Source: CAWCWK01 sp963842125 (GTDB lineage Bacteria > Pseudomonadota > Alphaproteobacteria > Rhizobiales > CAWCWK01). Taken from it: a DNA stretch of 64,000 nt. Each line of letters opens with the position of its first letter. The first letter of the stretch is position 1. The notes below the pieces were generated by a model. It saw only the letters and a list, made by a program, of their open reading frames with translations, was not told the DNA's origin and ran no database searches. The translations under genes were made by a program, and so were the position numbers. The DNA is taken from NCBI GenBank assembly GCA_963842125.1, contig CAWJFE010000005.1, positions 806,001-870,000 on the forward strand, in the 5' to 3' direction. Shown piece by piece: positions 1-7,866 of the stretch.

Positions 1-565
1 CGCCGTCTATGGGGCCGGCGAGACCCGCTAGCGCCGATGCGAGTACCAATTCCTGACGCGCGAGCGACAGGGCCTCTCGCGTATGGCGCGCGCGCAGGGC
101 GACGGCGTAGTCGAGCGAGCCGAACGCCAGGCGCGCGGACGCGGCCGCGATCCCGCGTGCGTTTGCAAGCCCGCGCGGCGTCTCGATCAGCGCGACGACC
201 GGACGCTGGTTCAACCGCTCCGATAGCGCTCCGATCGCGACGGGATCTTCCGCCTTCGCAAGCATAAGGGCGGCGACCTCCGGGATGTCCGCAATGGCAT
301 CGGCATCTCGAGCGTGGTCGTCCGTATCGATGGCGTTGAGCCGGACGATCACGGGTGCGCCATCCGTGTCGCGAAGGGCGGAGCGCAGGACGCTGCGAGC
401 CTCCGTCCGAGAGGGCTGCGCGAGGGCGTCTTCCCAATCGACGACCACGGCGGTCGCGCCGGAGGTGCGGGCTTTGTGAAGCCGGTCCAGTCTGTCGCCC
501 GGCAAGAACAAGAGGAGGGCCGGCGACGCGGAGAGCCAGGCTGGAATGGGGATGCGCCCCGTCAT
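1..565 (-). CDS. HpcH/HpaI aldolase / CitE-like CoA-ester lyase (C-terminus cut by window edge)
   Basis: Predicted carbon-carbon lyase of the HpcH/HpaI-CitE family, probably cleaving a citramalyl-CoA or related 3-hydroxyacyl-CoA ester in the cytoplasm. The 188 visible residues show the family's N-terminal strand LLFLPGDR (about 18-25), VVDWEDA (41-47), VIVRLNAID (72-80), IETPRG (127-132) and AFGSLDYA (147-154). Glu128 and Asp152 sit where family members bind Mg2+. The family is usually 270-300 residues, so about a third lies beyond base 1. The start overlaps the stop of the MmgE/PrpD gene as ATGA, so it is the last visible gene of the five-gene operon read leftward from 5260. The lyase assignment is solid at family level; the exact substrate is inferred from neighbours. 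Confidence 0.88.
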   Translation of the reverse strand, partial: MTGRIPIPAWLSASPALLLFLPGDRLDRLHKARTSGATAVVVDWEDALAQPSRTEARSVLRSALRDTDGAPVIVRLNAIDTDDHARDADAIADIPEVAALMLAKAEDPVAIGALSERLNQRPVVALIETPRGLANARGIAAASARLAFGSLDYAVALRARHTREALSLARQELVLASALAGLAGPIDG

Positions 566-1971
566 TCGGCTGCTTCCGGGCGGGATGTGCGGCTCGGCAG
601 GAGGTGCCCGGACGCGATCCGCTGCGCGTCTCCGATCGTCCAGAGGGTCGCCATCACGCCTTCGATCTCGGCCGGCAGGACCGCACCGCTCGACAAAGCA
701 AGGCGCCGGGCCTTCTCGTCGACCTCGGCGCGCGAGAGCGTATTACCGGGATCGCCCTTCGGTTCGTCGACGCGGCCTTCGAGCGTGCGGCCATCCCGTG
801 TGGTCACCCGCACACGGCCGAGCCAACGGCGCGGATAGGCGCCGTCGACCTTCGGATCGACGCGCATCGTCACGCGGTCGTTGAAGCGCCAGACGGCGTC
901 GTCGTCCATCACCGCCGCGAAACGCTCTAGGCTCGCCTGCCGATGGACGGCGATCAGTCCCAGCGTCATCGGCATCGAGAATTTGGCCTGATGAACGCTT
1001 CGGGGGTGCGTGACGGGTCCCAATACGTCGAGCGCGCCTTGGCTTACGCCAGCCTCAATGGACGCAATCGCATCGGGTGCGAGGTCATGCTGCGTGACGA
1101 CCTGGAGGAGGGCGTCGGCGCTCGGATGCGTGTGGCGGCAGGAGGCGTGGTACTTGAACGAGGTCTCCAGAACCGTCCAGCGCGTGCCGAACCCGTCGAC
1201 GAGGCGGGCGGGGTCGGCGTCGCGCGACGTGCCCGCTGCCAGGCCCTTCGGACCCTCGAGAATGCGCCGGGCGCCGGTGAAGCCGTGACTGGCCAGCGTC
1301 GCGGCCATGACGCCGTCGCAAGCCGCGGCGGCCGTATGGAGCTGCTTGGAGTCGGCGGCGTCGGTGAGAAACTCCCACAGTCCGGCAGAGCGCGTGCCGG
1401 CCGAGCCGAGCGCGTGCGTCATCGCCGTCGCATCGAGCCGGAGGAGGGCACCCGCTGCCGCTGCCGCCGCCAGCGTTCCCGCCGTGCCGGTGGTGTGGTG
1501 GATCTCGTAGTGGCTGCGCCCGAGGAACTCGCCGACCCGGATGCCGACCTCGTAGCCGATGATGCACGCGCGCAGGAACTCGCGCCCGTTGCTGCCGTTC
1601 GCCTCGGCCAGCGCGAGCGCGGCGGGAAAGACGACCGCTGCGGGATGGAAGACCGAGCCGTTATGGACGTCGTCCTGCTCGGAGATGTGCCCGGCGCCGC
1701 CATTGACGAAGGCCGCGAAATGGGGGGATGTGCGACGCCGATCCGTCAGCACCATGCTAGGCCCTTCGGACGGCCCCATATCGGCCGCATAGGCCTCGAG
1801 TGCCGCGATGGCACGGTGCCCACGGCCGGAGAGGCATGATCCGGCCCAATCGACGAAAAGGTCGACGATGCGATCCATCACCGCATCCGGAATGTCGTCC
1901 GCCTTCACGCCCGCGGCGAACCGCGCCAGGCGCATCGTCTCCCCCTCTGGGGGCATCGTTGGATCGGTCAC
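562..1971 (-). CDS. MmgE/PrpD family protein
   Basis: A 469-residue protein of the MmgE/PrpD superfamily, which includes 2-methylcitrate dehydratase and cis-aconitate decarboxylase. The all-helical N-terminal half has typical features, such as FVNGGAGHISEQDDVHNGSVFHPAAVVFPAALALAE split over about 92-128, and the GTRSAGLWEF region near 190. The small alpha/beta domain contains SFKYHASCRHTHPSADALL near 270. The start is GTG at 1971, chosen because AAGGA lies about nine bases upstream and only 12 bases separate it from the preceding acyl-CoA dehydrogenase gene; ATG codons at 1956 and 1934 are alternatives. Its reaction is unknown. MmgE/PrpD genes also occur in itaconate-degradation clusters, where their role is unclear. 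Confidence 0.88.
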   Translation of the reverse strand: MTDPTMPPEGETMRLARFAAGVKADDIPDAVMDRIVDLFVDWAGSCLSGRGHRAIAALEAYAADMGPSEGPSMVLTDRRRTSPHFAAFVNGGAGHISEQDDVHNGSVFHPAAVVFPAALALAEANGSNGREFLRACIIGYEVGIRVGEFLGRSHYEIHHTTGTAGTLAAAAAAGALLRLDATAMTHALGSAGTRSAGLWEFLTDAADSKQLHTAAAACDGVMAATLASHGFTGARRILEGPKGLAAGTSRDADPARLVDGFGTRWTVLETSFKYHASCRHTHPSADALLQVVTQHDLAPDAIASIEAGVSQGALDVLGPVTHPRSVHQAKFSMPMTLGLIAVHRQASLERFAAVMDDDAVWRFNDRVTMRVDPKVDGAYPRRWLGRVRVTTRDGRTLEGRVDEPKGDPGNTLSRAEVDEKARRLALSSGAVLPAEIEGVMATLWTIGDAQRIASGHLLPSRTSRPEAAE

Positions 1972-1983
1972 GAAGCCGTTCCT

Positions 1984-3162
1984 TCAGAATGAGCGCGGCA
2001 GATCGAGCACGTGCTCGGCGATATAGGCCAGGATGAGATTGGTCGAGATGGGCGCGACCTGATAGAGGCGCGTTTCGCGGAACTTGCGCTCGACGTCGTA
2101 TTCGTGCGCGAAGCCGAAGCCGCCGTGAAACTGAACGCAGGCATTGGCCGCCTCCCACGAGGCGTCAGCCGCCAGAAGCTTGGCCATATTCGCCTGCGCC
2201 CCGCAGGGCAGGCCAGCGTCGAAGCGCCGGGCGGCGTCCCGCGTCATCAAGTCGGCCGCCTCGACGTTGACGTGGGCGCGCGCGATGGGGAACTGGACGC
2301 CTTGGTTCTGCGCGATGGGGCGCCCGAAGACCTCGCGCTCCTTCGTGTACTTCGTCACCTTCTCGATGAACCAGCGCCCGTCTCCGATGCATTCCGCCGC
2401 GATGAGCGTGCGCTCGGCATTCAAACCGTCGAGGATGTAGCGAAAGCCCTTGCCTTCCTCGCCGATCAGGTTCTCGGCCGGGATCTCGAGGCCTTCGAAG
2501 AACAGCTCGTTGGTCTCGTGGTTGACCATGTTGCCGATCGGCTTGACCGACAGACCGTTGCCGATCGCGTCGCGCAGATCGACGAGGAAGATGGAGAGGC
2601 CCTCCGACTTGCGCGTAACCTCCGCCAAAGGGGTCGTGCGGGCGAGGAGGACCATGAGGTCGGAGTGCTGGACGCGGCTGATCCAGACCTTCTGTCCGTC
2701 CACCACGTAGGTATCGCCGACGCGCCGTGCCGTCGTCTTGATCTTGGTCGTATCGGTGCCGGCCGTCGGCTCGGTCACCGCCATGGACTGAAGGCGTAGC
2801 TCGCCGGCGGCGATCTGCGGGAGGTACTTGCGCTTCTGCACGTCCGAGCCGTGTCTCAGCACGGTACCCATGTTGTACATCTGGCCGTGGCAATGGCCGG
2901 CATTGCCGCCCGAGCGATTGATTTCCTCCATGATCACGCAGGCCTCCGAGAGACCGAGCCCCGAGCCGCCGAACTCCTCGGGGATCATCGCCGCCAACCA
3001 TCCCGCCTCGGTGAGCGCATCGATGAACGCGGTCGGGTAGGTCGCGTTGCGGTCATGCTCGCGGTGGTATTCGGCCGAGAACTGTCCGCAGAGGTCGCGC
3101 AAGGCGTCACGCATATCGGTGTGGTCGGCGTCGAAGCCTGAGGGGTCTGCGTGTGCATTCAT
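1984..3162 (-). CDS. acyl-CoA dehydrogenase
   Basis: A 392-residue flavin-dependent acyl-CoA dehydrogenase, oxidising an acyl-CoA to an enoyl-CoA with electrons passing to ETF. It has the helical N-terminus (LRDLCGQFSAEYHREHD), IPEEFGGSGLGLSEACVIMEE, the FAD/substrate motif AVTEPTAGTDTTKIKTTA, the WISRVQHSDL strand, and the C-terminal helices QFHGGFGFAHEYDVERKFRETRL. At the position where many members carry the catalytic glutamate (YEGT) this protein reads YQVAPIST, so the base must lie elsewhere or the activity differs. The ATG at 3162 shares one base with the CoA-transferase stop (TGATG). A longer reading through to 3567 is possible but runs inside the neighbouring gene and adds unrelated sequence. 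Confidence 0.9.
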   Translation of the reverse strand: MNAHADPSGFDADHTDMRDALRDLCGQFSAEYHREHDRNATYPTAFIDALTEAGWLAAMIPEEFGGSGLGLSEACVIMEEINRSGGNAGHCHGQMYNMGTVLRHGSDVQKRKYLPQIAAGELRLQSMAVTEPTAGTDTTKIKTTARRVGDTYVVDGQKVWISRVQHSDLMVLLARTTPLAEVTRKSEGLSIFLVDLRDAIGNGLSVKPIGNMVNHETNELFFEGLEIPAENLIGEEGKGFRYILDGLNAERTLIAAECIGDGRWFIEKVTKYTKEREVFGRPIAQNQGVQFPIARAHVNVEAADLMTRDAARRFDAGLPCGAQANMAKLLAADASWEAANACVQFHGGFGFAHEYDVERKFRETRLYQVAPISTNLILAYIAEHVLDLPRSF

Positions 3163-4322
3163 CACGAGTGGTCCTGCGATGTGCCGGGCCGGCTGGCGAA
3201 CTCGGCCCGCAAGGCGGCCCCGTGTTCGTCGAGATCGGGGATGGGGTCCATTCGGGCCTCCCAGGCCTCTCCGGTGGGCGGAACGAAGGCGGGTAATTCT
3301 CCGGTCGGCGTCGACACGGTGCGCCAGCGATCGCGCGCCTTCAACTGCGGATGCGCCCAGAGGCCGGCCATGGTGTTGACGGACGCCGTGCCGATCCTGG
3401 CCGCGTCCAGCCGCTCCAGAGCTTCGCGCGCCGTCAGCGTCTCGAAGACGGACGCGATGGCCGTATCGACGCGCTCGTGCTGATCGGCCCGGTCGGCATT
3501 GCTGCGCAGGGACGGATCGTTGGCCAGATCGTCGCGGCGCAGGACGGTGCGGCAGAACGCGTCCCATTCGCGCTCGTTCTGCAGGCCGAGGAAGACGGTG
3601 CCGTCGGATGCTTCATAAGGACCGTAGGGAAAGATCGTCGCGTGGGCGGCGCCGTTGCGACTTGGCGGCTCGGCACCGTCGGTCGCGAAATACATCGGGA
3701 AGCCCATCCACTCAGCCAGCGCTTCGAGCATCGAGACCTCGATGTGGTCGCCCTCGCCAGTGCGATGGCGTGCGATGACGGCAAGGAGGATGTTGTGATG
3801 GGCCGCGATGCCGGCCGCGATATCGGCGATGGAAATGCCCGCCTTGGCCATCTCGCCAGGCGTTCCAGTGAGCGACAGGAAGCCGGCTTCGGCCTGGATC
3901 AAGAGGTCGTAGGCCTTGCGGGTCTCATAGGGGCCGCCCGGGCCGTAGCCACTGATCGAACAGGTGACGAGGCGGGGGTTGGCAGCGCGCAGTGCCGCCT
4001 GCCCGAGGCCCAGCCGCTCGGCGGCGCCCGGCGCGAGATTCTGCACGAAGACGTCCGCCGTTTTCAGCATGCGCTTCAGGAGAGCCAGATCCTCGGTCTC
4101 GCGCAGATCGAGCGCGATCGACTCCTTGGATCGGTTCGTCCAGGCGAAATGGCTCGACAGGCCGCGCGCCCGGCGATCGTAGCCCCGGGCGAAGTCGCCG
4201 CCGCCCGGTCGCTCGACCTTGATGACCCGGGCTCCGGCATCGGCCAGCAGGCGCGTCGCGTAGGGCGCGGCGATCGCCTGTTCCAGCGATACGACCAGCA
4301 GACCGTCGAGCGGGCGGCTCAC
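3162..4322 (-). CDS. CaiB/BaiF family CoA-transferase
   Basis: A 386-residue class III CoA-transferase that moves CoA from a donor thioester to a carboxylic acid. Family landmarks are the N-terminal Rossmann-like segment LLADAGARVIKVERPGGGD (about 25-43), the segment FAWTNRSKESIALDL (59-72), SGYGPGGPYETRKAYDLLIQAEAG (124-147) with the expected catalytic aspartate at Asp139, and the ADIAAG loop. The start overlaps the stop of the upstream hydratase gene by four bases. Next to a CitE-like lyase and a FAS1-like hydratase it is a good candidate for activating itaconate, mesaconate or a similar C5 dicarboxylate. That substrate is inferred from gene context, not visible in the protein itself. Confidence 0.9.
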   Translation of the reverse strand: MSRPLDGLLVVSLEQAIAAPYATRLLADAGARVIKVERPGGGDFARGYDRRARGLSSHFAWTNRSKESIALDLRETEDLALLKRMLKTADVFVQNLAPGAAERLGLGQAALRAANPRLVTCSISGYGPGGPYETRKAYDLLIQAEAGFLSLTGTPGEMAKAGISIADIAAGIAAHHNILLAVIARHRTGEGDHIEVSMLEALAEWMGFPMYFATDGAEPPSRNGAAHATIFPYGPYEASDGTVFLGLQNEREWDAFCRTVLRRDDLANDPSLRSNADRADQHERVDTAIASVFETLTAREALERLDAARIGTASVNTMAGLWAHPQLKARDRWRTVSTPTGELPAFVPPTGEAWEARMDPIPDLDEHGAALRAEFASRPGTSQDHS

Positions 4323-5260
4323 GAGGCGACCCCAGCGGCGCTATCCATCTGCGTCAGCGAGCGAAAGGCCGGGGTGCCGGTCTCGTCATAGGCCCAAGCC
4401 TCCACGTCATTGGCCGACTGAGCGCTCTTCCACGTGCGCAGGGTGATCGGACGGTTCACGAAAGCCGGCGACAAGGCGCGGAACGAGAACCGGGTCGGCG
4501 CGCCTGCGCCTTTGCAGCTCAATTCCAGCAGCAGCGTCGCGATGAGCGGACCGTGGACGACGAGGTCGGGGTAGCCTTCGACATCCCGCGCATAGGGGCG
4601 GTCGTAGTGGATGCGATGGCCGTTATAGGTCAGCGCGGAGTAGCGAAAGAGGAGGACGGGGTCGGGCGTGAATGTGCGGGTGCGCAGGACGGCCAGCTCC
4701 TCGGTATCGCTAGAGGGGGCGACGGCTTGGGGCCGTGCGGGTGCACCGGCGCGTGGTGCCGGACGATAGACAAGGGTCTGGCGATCCTCGATCAGGCAGC
4801 GCCCGTCCTCGGTGCGGACCTCGTGTAGCACCACGACGAACCCGAGACGCCCAGAACGCCCGGACTTCAGATCGACGCTTTCGATCCGGCTGTGCTGCAC
4901 GAGCCGGTCGTCCGCCAGGATCGGGGCGTGGAAGGTCACGTCGCTGCCGGCCCACATGCGCCGTGGAAGACCCTCGAGATCGGGCAGGAAACCGCCGCGC
5001 GCGGCGTGGCCGTCCGGGCCCCGTTCCTCGTGCCGTCCGCGCGGCTGGAAGAGCAACCAATGGGTGAGAGCGGGGAGGGCGTCGCCCTGGGCGTAGGTCC
5101 GCGACGGCTTGTCGACAATATGACCGATCAGATCGCCGAAACGCTCGGCGGGGTCGGCCTCGGCGCGGTCTCTGAGCCTCAGAACCGCACCACCCTGCTC
5201 CGCGTCCGCTACCGCTAGGGTCTCGTCTCCATCCGCAGCCCGTGGTGAGATATGCGCCAT
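4319..5260 (-). CDS. FAS1-like / MaoC-type dehydratase (mesaconyl- or itaconyl-CoA hydratase-like)
   Basis: A 313-residue double hot-dog protein of the FAS1-like dehydratase group, which includes mesaconyl-C4-CoA hydratase and itaconyl-CoA hydratase. The N-terminal hot dog carries ALTHWLLFQPRGRHEERGPDGH and MWAGSDVTFHAPILADDRL. The C-terminal one carries the hydratase-like signature YSALTYNGHRIHYDRPYARDVEGYPDLVVHGPL with the expected histidine and aspartate residues. ATG at 5260 was chosen because sequence homologous to the family begins just after it. A GTG at 5296 would add 12 residues but has no clear ribosome binding site. It is the first gene of the leftward operon, divergent from the LysR gene, with about 115 bases between the two starts. 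Confidence 0.86.
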   Translation of the reverse strand: MAHISPRAADGDETLAVADAEQGGAVLRLRDRAEADPAERFGDLIGHIVDKPSRTYAQGDALPALTHWLLFQPRGRHEERGPDGHAARGGFLPDLEGLPRRMWAGSDVTFHAPILADDRLVQHSRIESVDLKSGRSGRLGFVVVLHEVRTEDGRCLIEDRQTLVYRPAPRAGAPARPQAVAPSSDTEELAVLRTRTFTPDPVLLFRYSALTYNGHRIHYDRPYARDVEGYPDLVVHGPLIATLLLELSCKGAGAPTRFSFRALSPAFVNRPITLRTWKSAQSANDVEAWAYDETGTPAFRSLTQMDSAAGVAS

Positions 5261-5342
5261 CACTCTTTGTCCAGCGGGGAAACACGAGCTTGCCACGTAG
5301 CCAACGCCCGGTATCAGGGAAAGTCGGAATATGCTTTAGCTG

Positions 5343-5361
5343 CTTTCACCCCAGGCGAACG
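5343..5361. promoter_or_regulatory. candidate LysR-type operator, copy 1
   Basis: The segment reads CTTTCA, seven bases (CCCCAGG), CGAACG. It sits between the divergent LysR and hydratase starts and matches 16 of 19 bases of a perfect inverted repeat at 6302-6320 upstream of the ABC importer. The placement suggests an autoregulatory or activator site; no binding data are available. Confidence 0.45.
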
Positions 5362-5375
5362 CAAGGCGGCCCGTC

Positions 5376-6285
5376 ATGCATTTCGATCTCGTCGATCTGC
5401 GCCTCTTCACGGCGGTAGCCGAGGCCGGCAGCATGGCCGAAGCGGCCAGGCGGGAAAGCATTTCCGTCTCGGCCCTTCACGAGCGGATGAAGCTCTTGGA
5501 AGAGCGTGCCGGCGTGCCGCTGATGGCTCGGACGGTGAGGGGCACGAAGGTCACTGCGGCAGGTGCCGTCGTCCTCAGCCGCGCCAAGGGCGTCCTCCAC
5601 CAGGCCGAACGTCTGCCGGGGCGCGGTCGCGAACCTGAAGCGCCGCGAGACGGGCACGATCAGGCTCCGGGCGAACTCGAGCGCGCTGACCAGCTTCCTG
5701 CCCAACGTCCTGGCCCGCTTCCTCGCCAGATACCCTGGGATCGTGATCGATCTCCGTGAAGACACGTCGGACGCGATCGCGACGGCGGTGCGTTCGGGGG
5801 CCGTCGAGGTCGGCATCGCGGCCGGGAGCATCGATTTCTCGGGCACCGTCGTCCACCCCCTCCTGTCGGACCGCCTCACCGTCATCGTGCCGGCGGGACA
5901 TGCTCTGTCCGACCGCCGAAGCGTCGATTTCTTAGAGACGCTGAAGGAAGACTACATCGGCCTCGATGAACAATCCGCGATCCATCACTACCTGACCGAG
6001 CGGTCCCGCGAGATAGGCCGGAACCTCACCGTGCGGATCCGGCTGCGGTCCTTCGAGGGCGTTTGCCGGTTGGTGGCTGCCGGTGCCGGCATCTCCATCG
6101 TTCCGCATGGCGTGCTCAGACATGCATCGGTCGGCAGCAGTTTGGTCGCCGTTCATCTCAACGAAGCGTGGGCGCAGCGGGATCTCATCGCGTGCGTGCC
6201 GGAGAAAAGCGAGCCGTCGGCCTCAGTGAAGCTTCTCCTCGACGAGCTTGTGAGCGCCGCTGCCGGTGCCACCAACCGCCCATAG
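5376..6285 (+). pseudogene. LysR family transcriptional regulator, interrupted by an apparent +1 frameshift
   Basis: A LysR-type regulator split over two frames. The first frame (from ATG 5376) encodes the winged helix-turn-helix: FDLVDLRLFTAVAEAGSMAEAARR, SALHERMKLLEERAGVPL and the linker helix up to LHQAERL. Homology then continues one base downstream in the frame ending at 6285, with RGAVANLKRRETGTIRLRANSSAL and a complete substrate-binding domain. The switch lies near 5614-5621, in a CCGGGG stretch; removing one base restores a protein of about 302 residues. It is divergent from the CoA-ester operon at 5260 and 146 bases upstream of the ABC importer. It may be a genuine lesion or a sequencing insertion; three similar extra bases occur near 33 kb. 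Both halves are otherwise well conserved, which favours an intact or only recently broken gene. Confidence 0.85.
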
Positions 6286-6301
6286 ACCGACGCAAGTCCG
6301 G

Positions 6302-6320
6302 CTTTCGTCCCAGGCGAAAG
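6302..6320. promoter_or_regulatory. candidate LysR-type operator, copy 2 (perfect inverted repeat)
   Basis: CTTTCG and CGAAAG form a perfect six-base inverted repeat around the spacer TCCCAGG, 112 bases upstream of the binding-protein start at 6432 and just after the LysR gene ends. A degenerate copy lies at 5343-5361. The shape fits a LysR site of the T-N11-A type. Confidence 0.45.
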
Positions 6321-6431
6321 GACGTATCGCCAACTACGGCTGGCACGACTGTGCGATCCTGTCCCATCCTTTCCGAGATCAGCAGACCCGGCCGGAAGTG
6401 CCGAGCTGTGTCTTACGGGAGAAACTGACCT

Positions 6432-7763
6432 ATGCGCTCGACACGACGCACGTTTTTCGCTGCCGCGCTCCTTGCCGGCAGTGCGCTGGCTGGATTGACC
6501 TTCACCGACGCGGCCATTGCCGCCGAGCATTCCGAGAAGCCTGCCGCCCTCAAGATCGGCGTGACGGCCTTTCTGTCCGGACCGGCGTCCGTCTTCGGCG
6601 TGCCGGCTCGGGAGGCGGCGGAGATGCTGGCGGGGCGGATCAACGACGATGGCGGCATCGACGGCGTGCCGATCGAGCTGTCCTTCATCGACGAGGGCGC
6701 CGGCGCCGAGACCCTGACCAACGAATATCGGCGCCTCGTTCAGGACGAGGACGTCGGCGTGATGTTCGCCTCCATCTCGTCGGGCAACTGCCTCAACATC
6801 GCACCGCTGGCCGAGGACCTCGGGGTCGTCAACCTGATGTGGGATTGTGGTACGCAGCGCATCTTCGAGGAGGCCGAGTACACCACCGTCTTTCGCACGC
6901 AGGCCAATGCCACGCCGGAGATGATGGCGACCGTCCTCTATCTTCTCCAGACGAACCCGGATTTCGAGACGGTGGCCGTCGTCAATCAGGACTATTCCTG
7001 GGGGCGCGATAGCTGGCAACTCTTCCAGACCGCCCTCCAGGCGCTCAAGCCCGACGTCCGCGTCGTGGCCGAACTCTTCCCGAAGCTGGGCGCGCCCGAC
7101 TTCTCGGCCGAGATCAGTCGCCTTCAGGCGCTCAATCCGGACGTCATCCTTTCCACATCCTGGGGCGGCGACCTCGACACCTTCGTGCGTCAAGCCAGCC
7201 AGCGCGGGCTGACCCAGAGCTCGCAGCTCGTGCTGCCGCTCGCCGAATCCTCGATCCAGCGTTTGGGCGGTGCCCTGCCGGATGGAGCGATCGTCGGCGC
7301 GCGCGGCGACCACTACTTCCTCCACCCCGAGTTCAAGGACGACCCGGATTTCCAGGCCTTCATCAGCGAATTCCAAGAGCGGACGGGCGATTATCCGATC
7401 TATTCGGTCTTCCACATGGCGCAGGCCTTCGCCGCACTCGAAGGGGCCTACGAGAAGGCCATCGCCGCCAACGACGGCGCTTGGCCGACGACCGAACAAT
7501 TGGCGGATGCTATGCGCGGCCTGGAGTTCCAGGGCTATGGCCGCCCCGTCACCATCCGCGAGGACGGCCAGGGCGTCGAAGCGCAATTGATCGGCACCGC
7601 ACGAACGGTGGACGGATACGACTTCCCGATCATCGACAACATGCAGATCTATGCCGGCGAAGGCCTGATGCCGCCGGTCGGTACCCAGTCGATCTCATGG
7701 ATCGAGGGTCTTGACGAGACGTTCCTTCAGACACCCTTCGAAAGCTACACGCACGCCGAGTAG
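6432..7763 (+). CDS. ABC transporter substrate-binding protein, branched-chain amino acid/amide type
   Basis: Periplasmic binding protein of the Peripla_BP_6 (LivJ-like) class, 443 residues including the signal sequence. The N-terminus MRSTRRTFFAAALLAGSALAG resembles a twin-arginine or Sec signal, with cleavage likely after AIAA near residue 33. The mature part starts KIGVTAFLSGPASVFGVPAREAAEML, the typical first strand and helix of this fold, followed by RINDDGGIDGVPIELSFIDEG and later NQDYSWGRDSW. It heads the operon with livHMGF, an aldehyde dehydrogenase and an SDR. The genes downstream suggest the ligand is an alcohol, aldehyde or similar oxidisable compound, or its precursor, rather than necessarily an amino acid; this is inference. 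A hairpin just after the stop may boost its level relative to the permeases. Confidence 0.9.
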   Translation: MRSTRRTFFAAALLAGSALAGLTFTDAAIAAEHSEKPAALKIGVTAFLSGPASVFGVPAREAAEMLAGRINDDGGIDGVPIELSFIDEGAGAETLTNEYRRLVQDEDVGVMFASISSGNCLNIAPLAEDLGVVNLMWDCGTQRIFEEAEYTTVFRTQANATPEMMATVLYLLQTNPDFETVAVVNQDYSWGRDSWQLFQTALQALKPDVRVVAELFPKLGAPDFSAEISRLQALNPDVILSTSWGGDLDTFVRQASQRGLTQSSQLVLPLAESSIQRLGGALPDGAIVGARGDHYFLHPEFKDDPDFQAFISEFQERTGDYPIYSVFHMAQAFAALEGAYEKAIAANDGAWPTTEQLADAMRGLEFQGYGRPVTIREDGQGVEAQLIGTARTVDGYDFPIIDNMQIYAGEGLMPPVGTQSISWIEGLDETFLQTPFESYTHAE

Positions 7764-7780
7764 GCTCGTCAGCTAGCGCT

Positions 7781-7801
7781 CGCCATCCCCAGCGGGTGGC
7801 G
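7781..7801 (+). terminator. hairpin between binding-protein and permease genes (possible attenuator)
   Basis: CGCCATCC pairs with GGGTGGCG (eight pairs, one G-T) around a five-base loop, 17 bases after the binding-protein stop. There is no T run, so partial read-through or mRNA 3'-end protection is more likely than full termination. Confidence 0.4.
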
Positions 7802-7866
7802 GGCCGTCGTCCGGGCGAGCACAAGCGCCCGCCCGCCCGTCGCACTCCGAACCGTAGGACCCCGGC

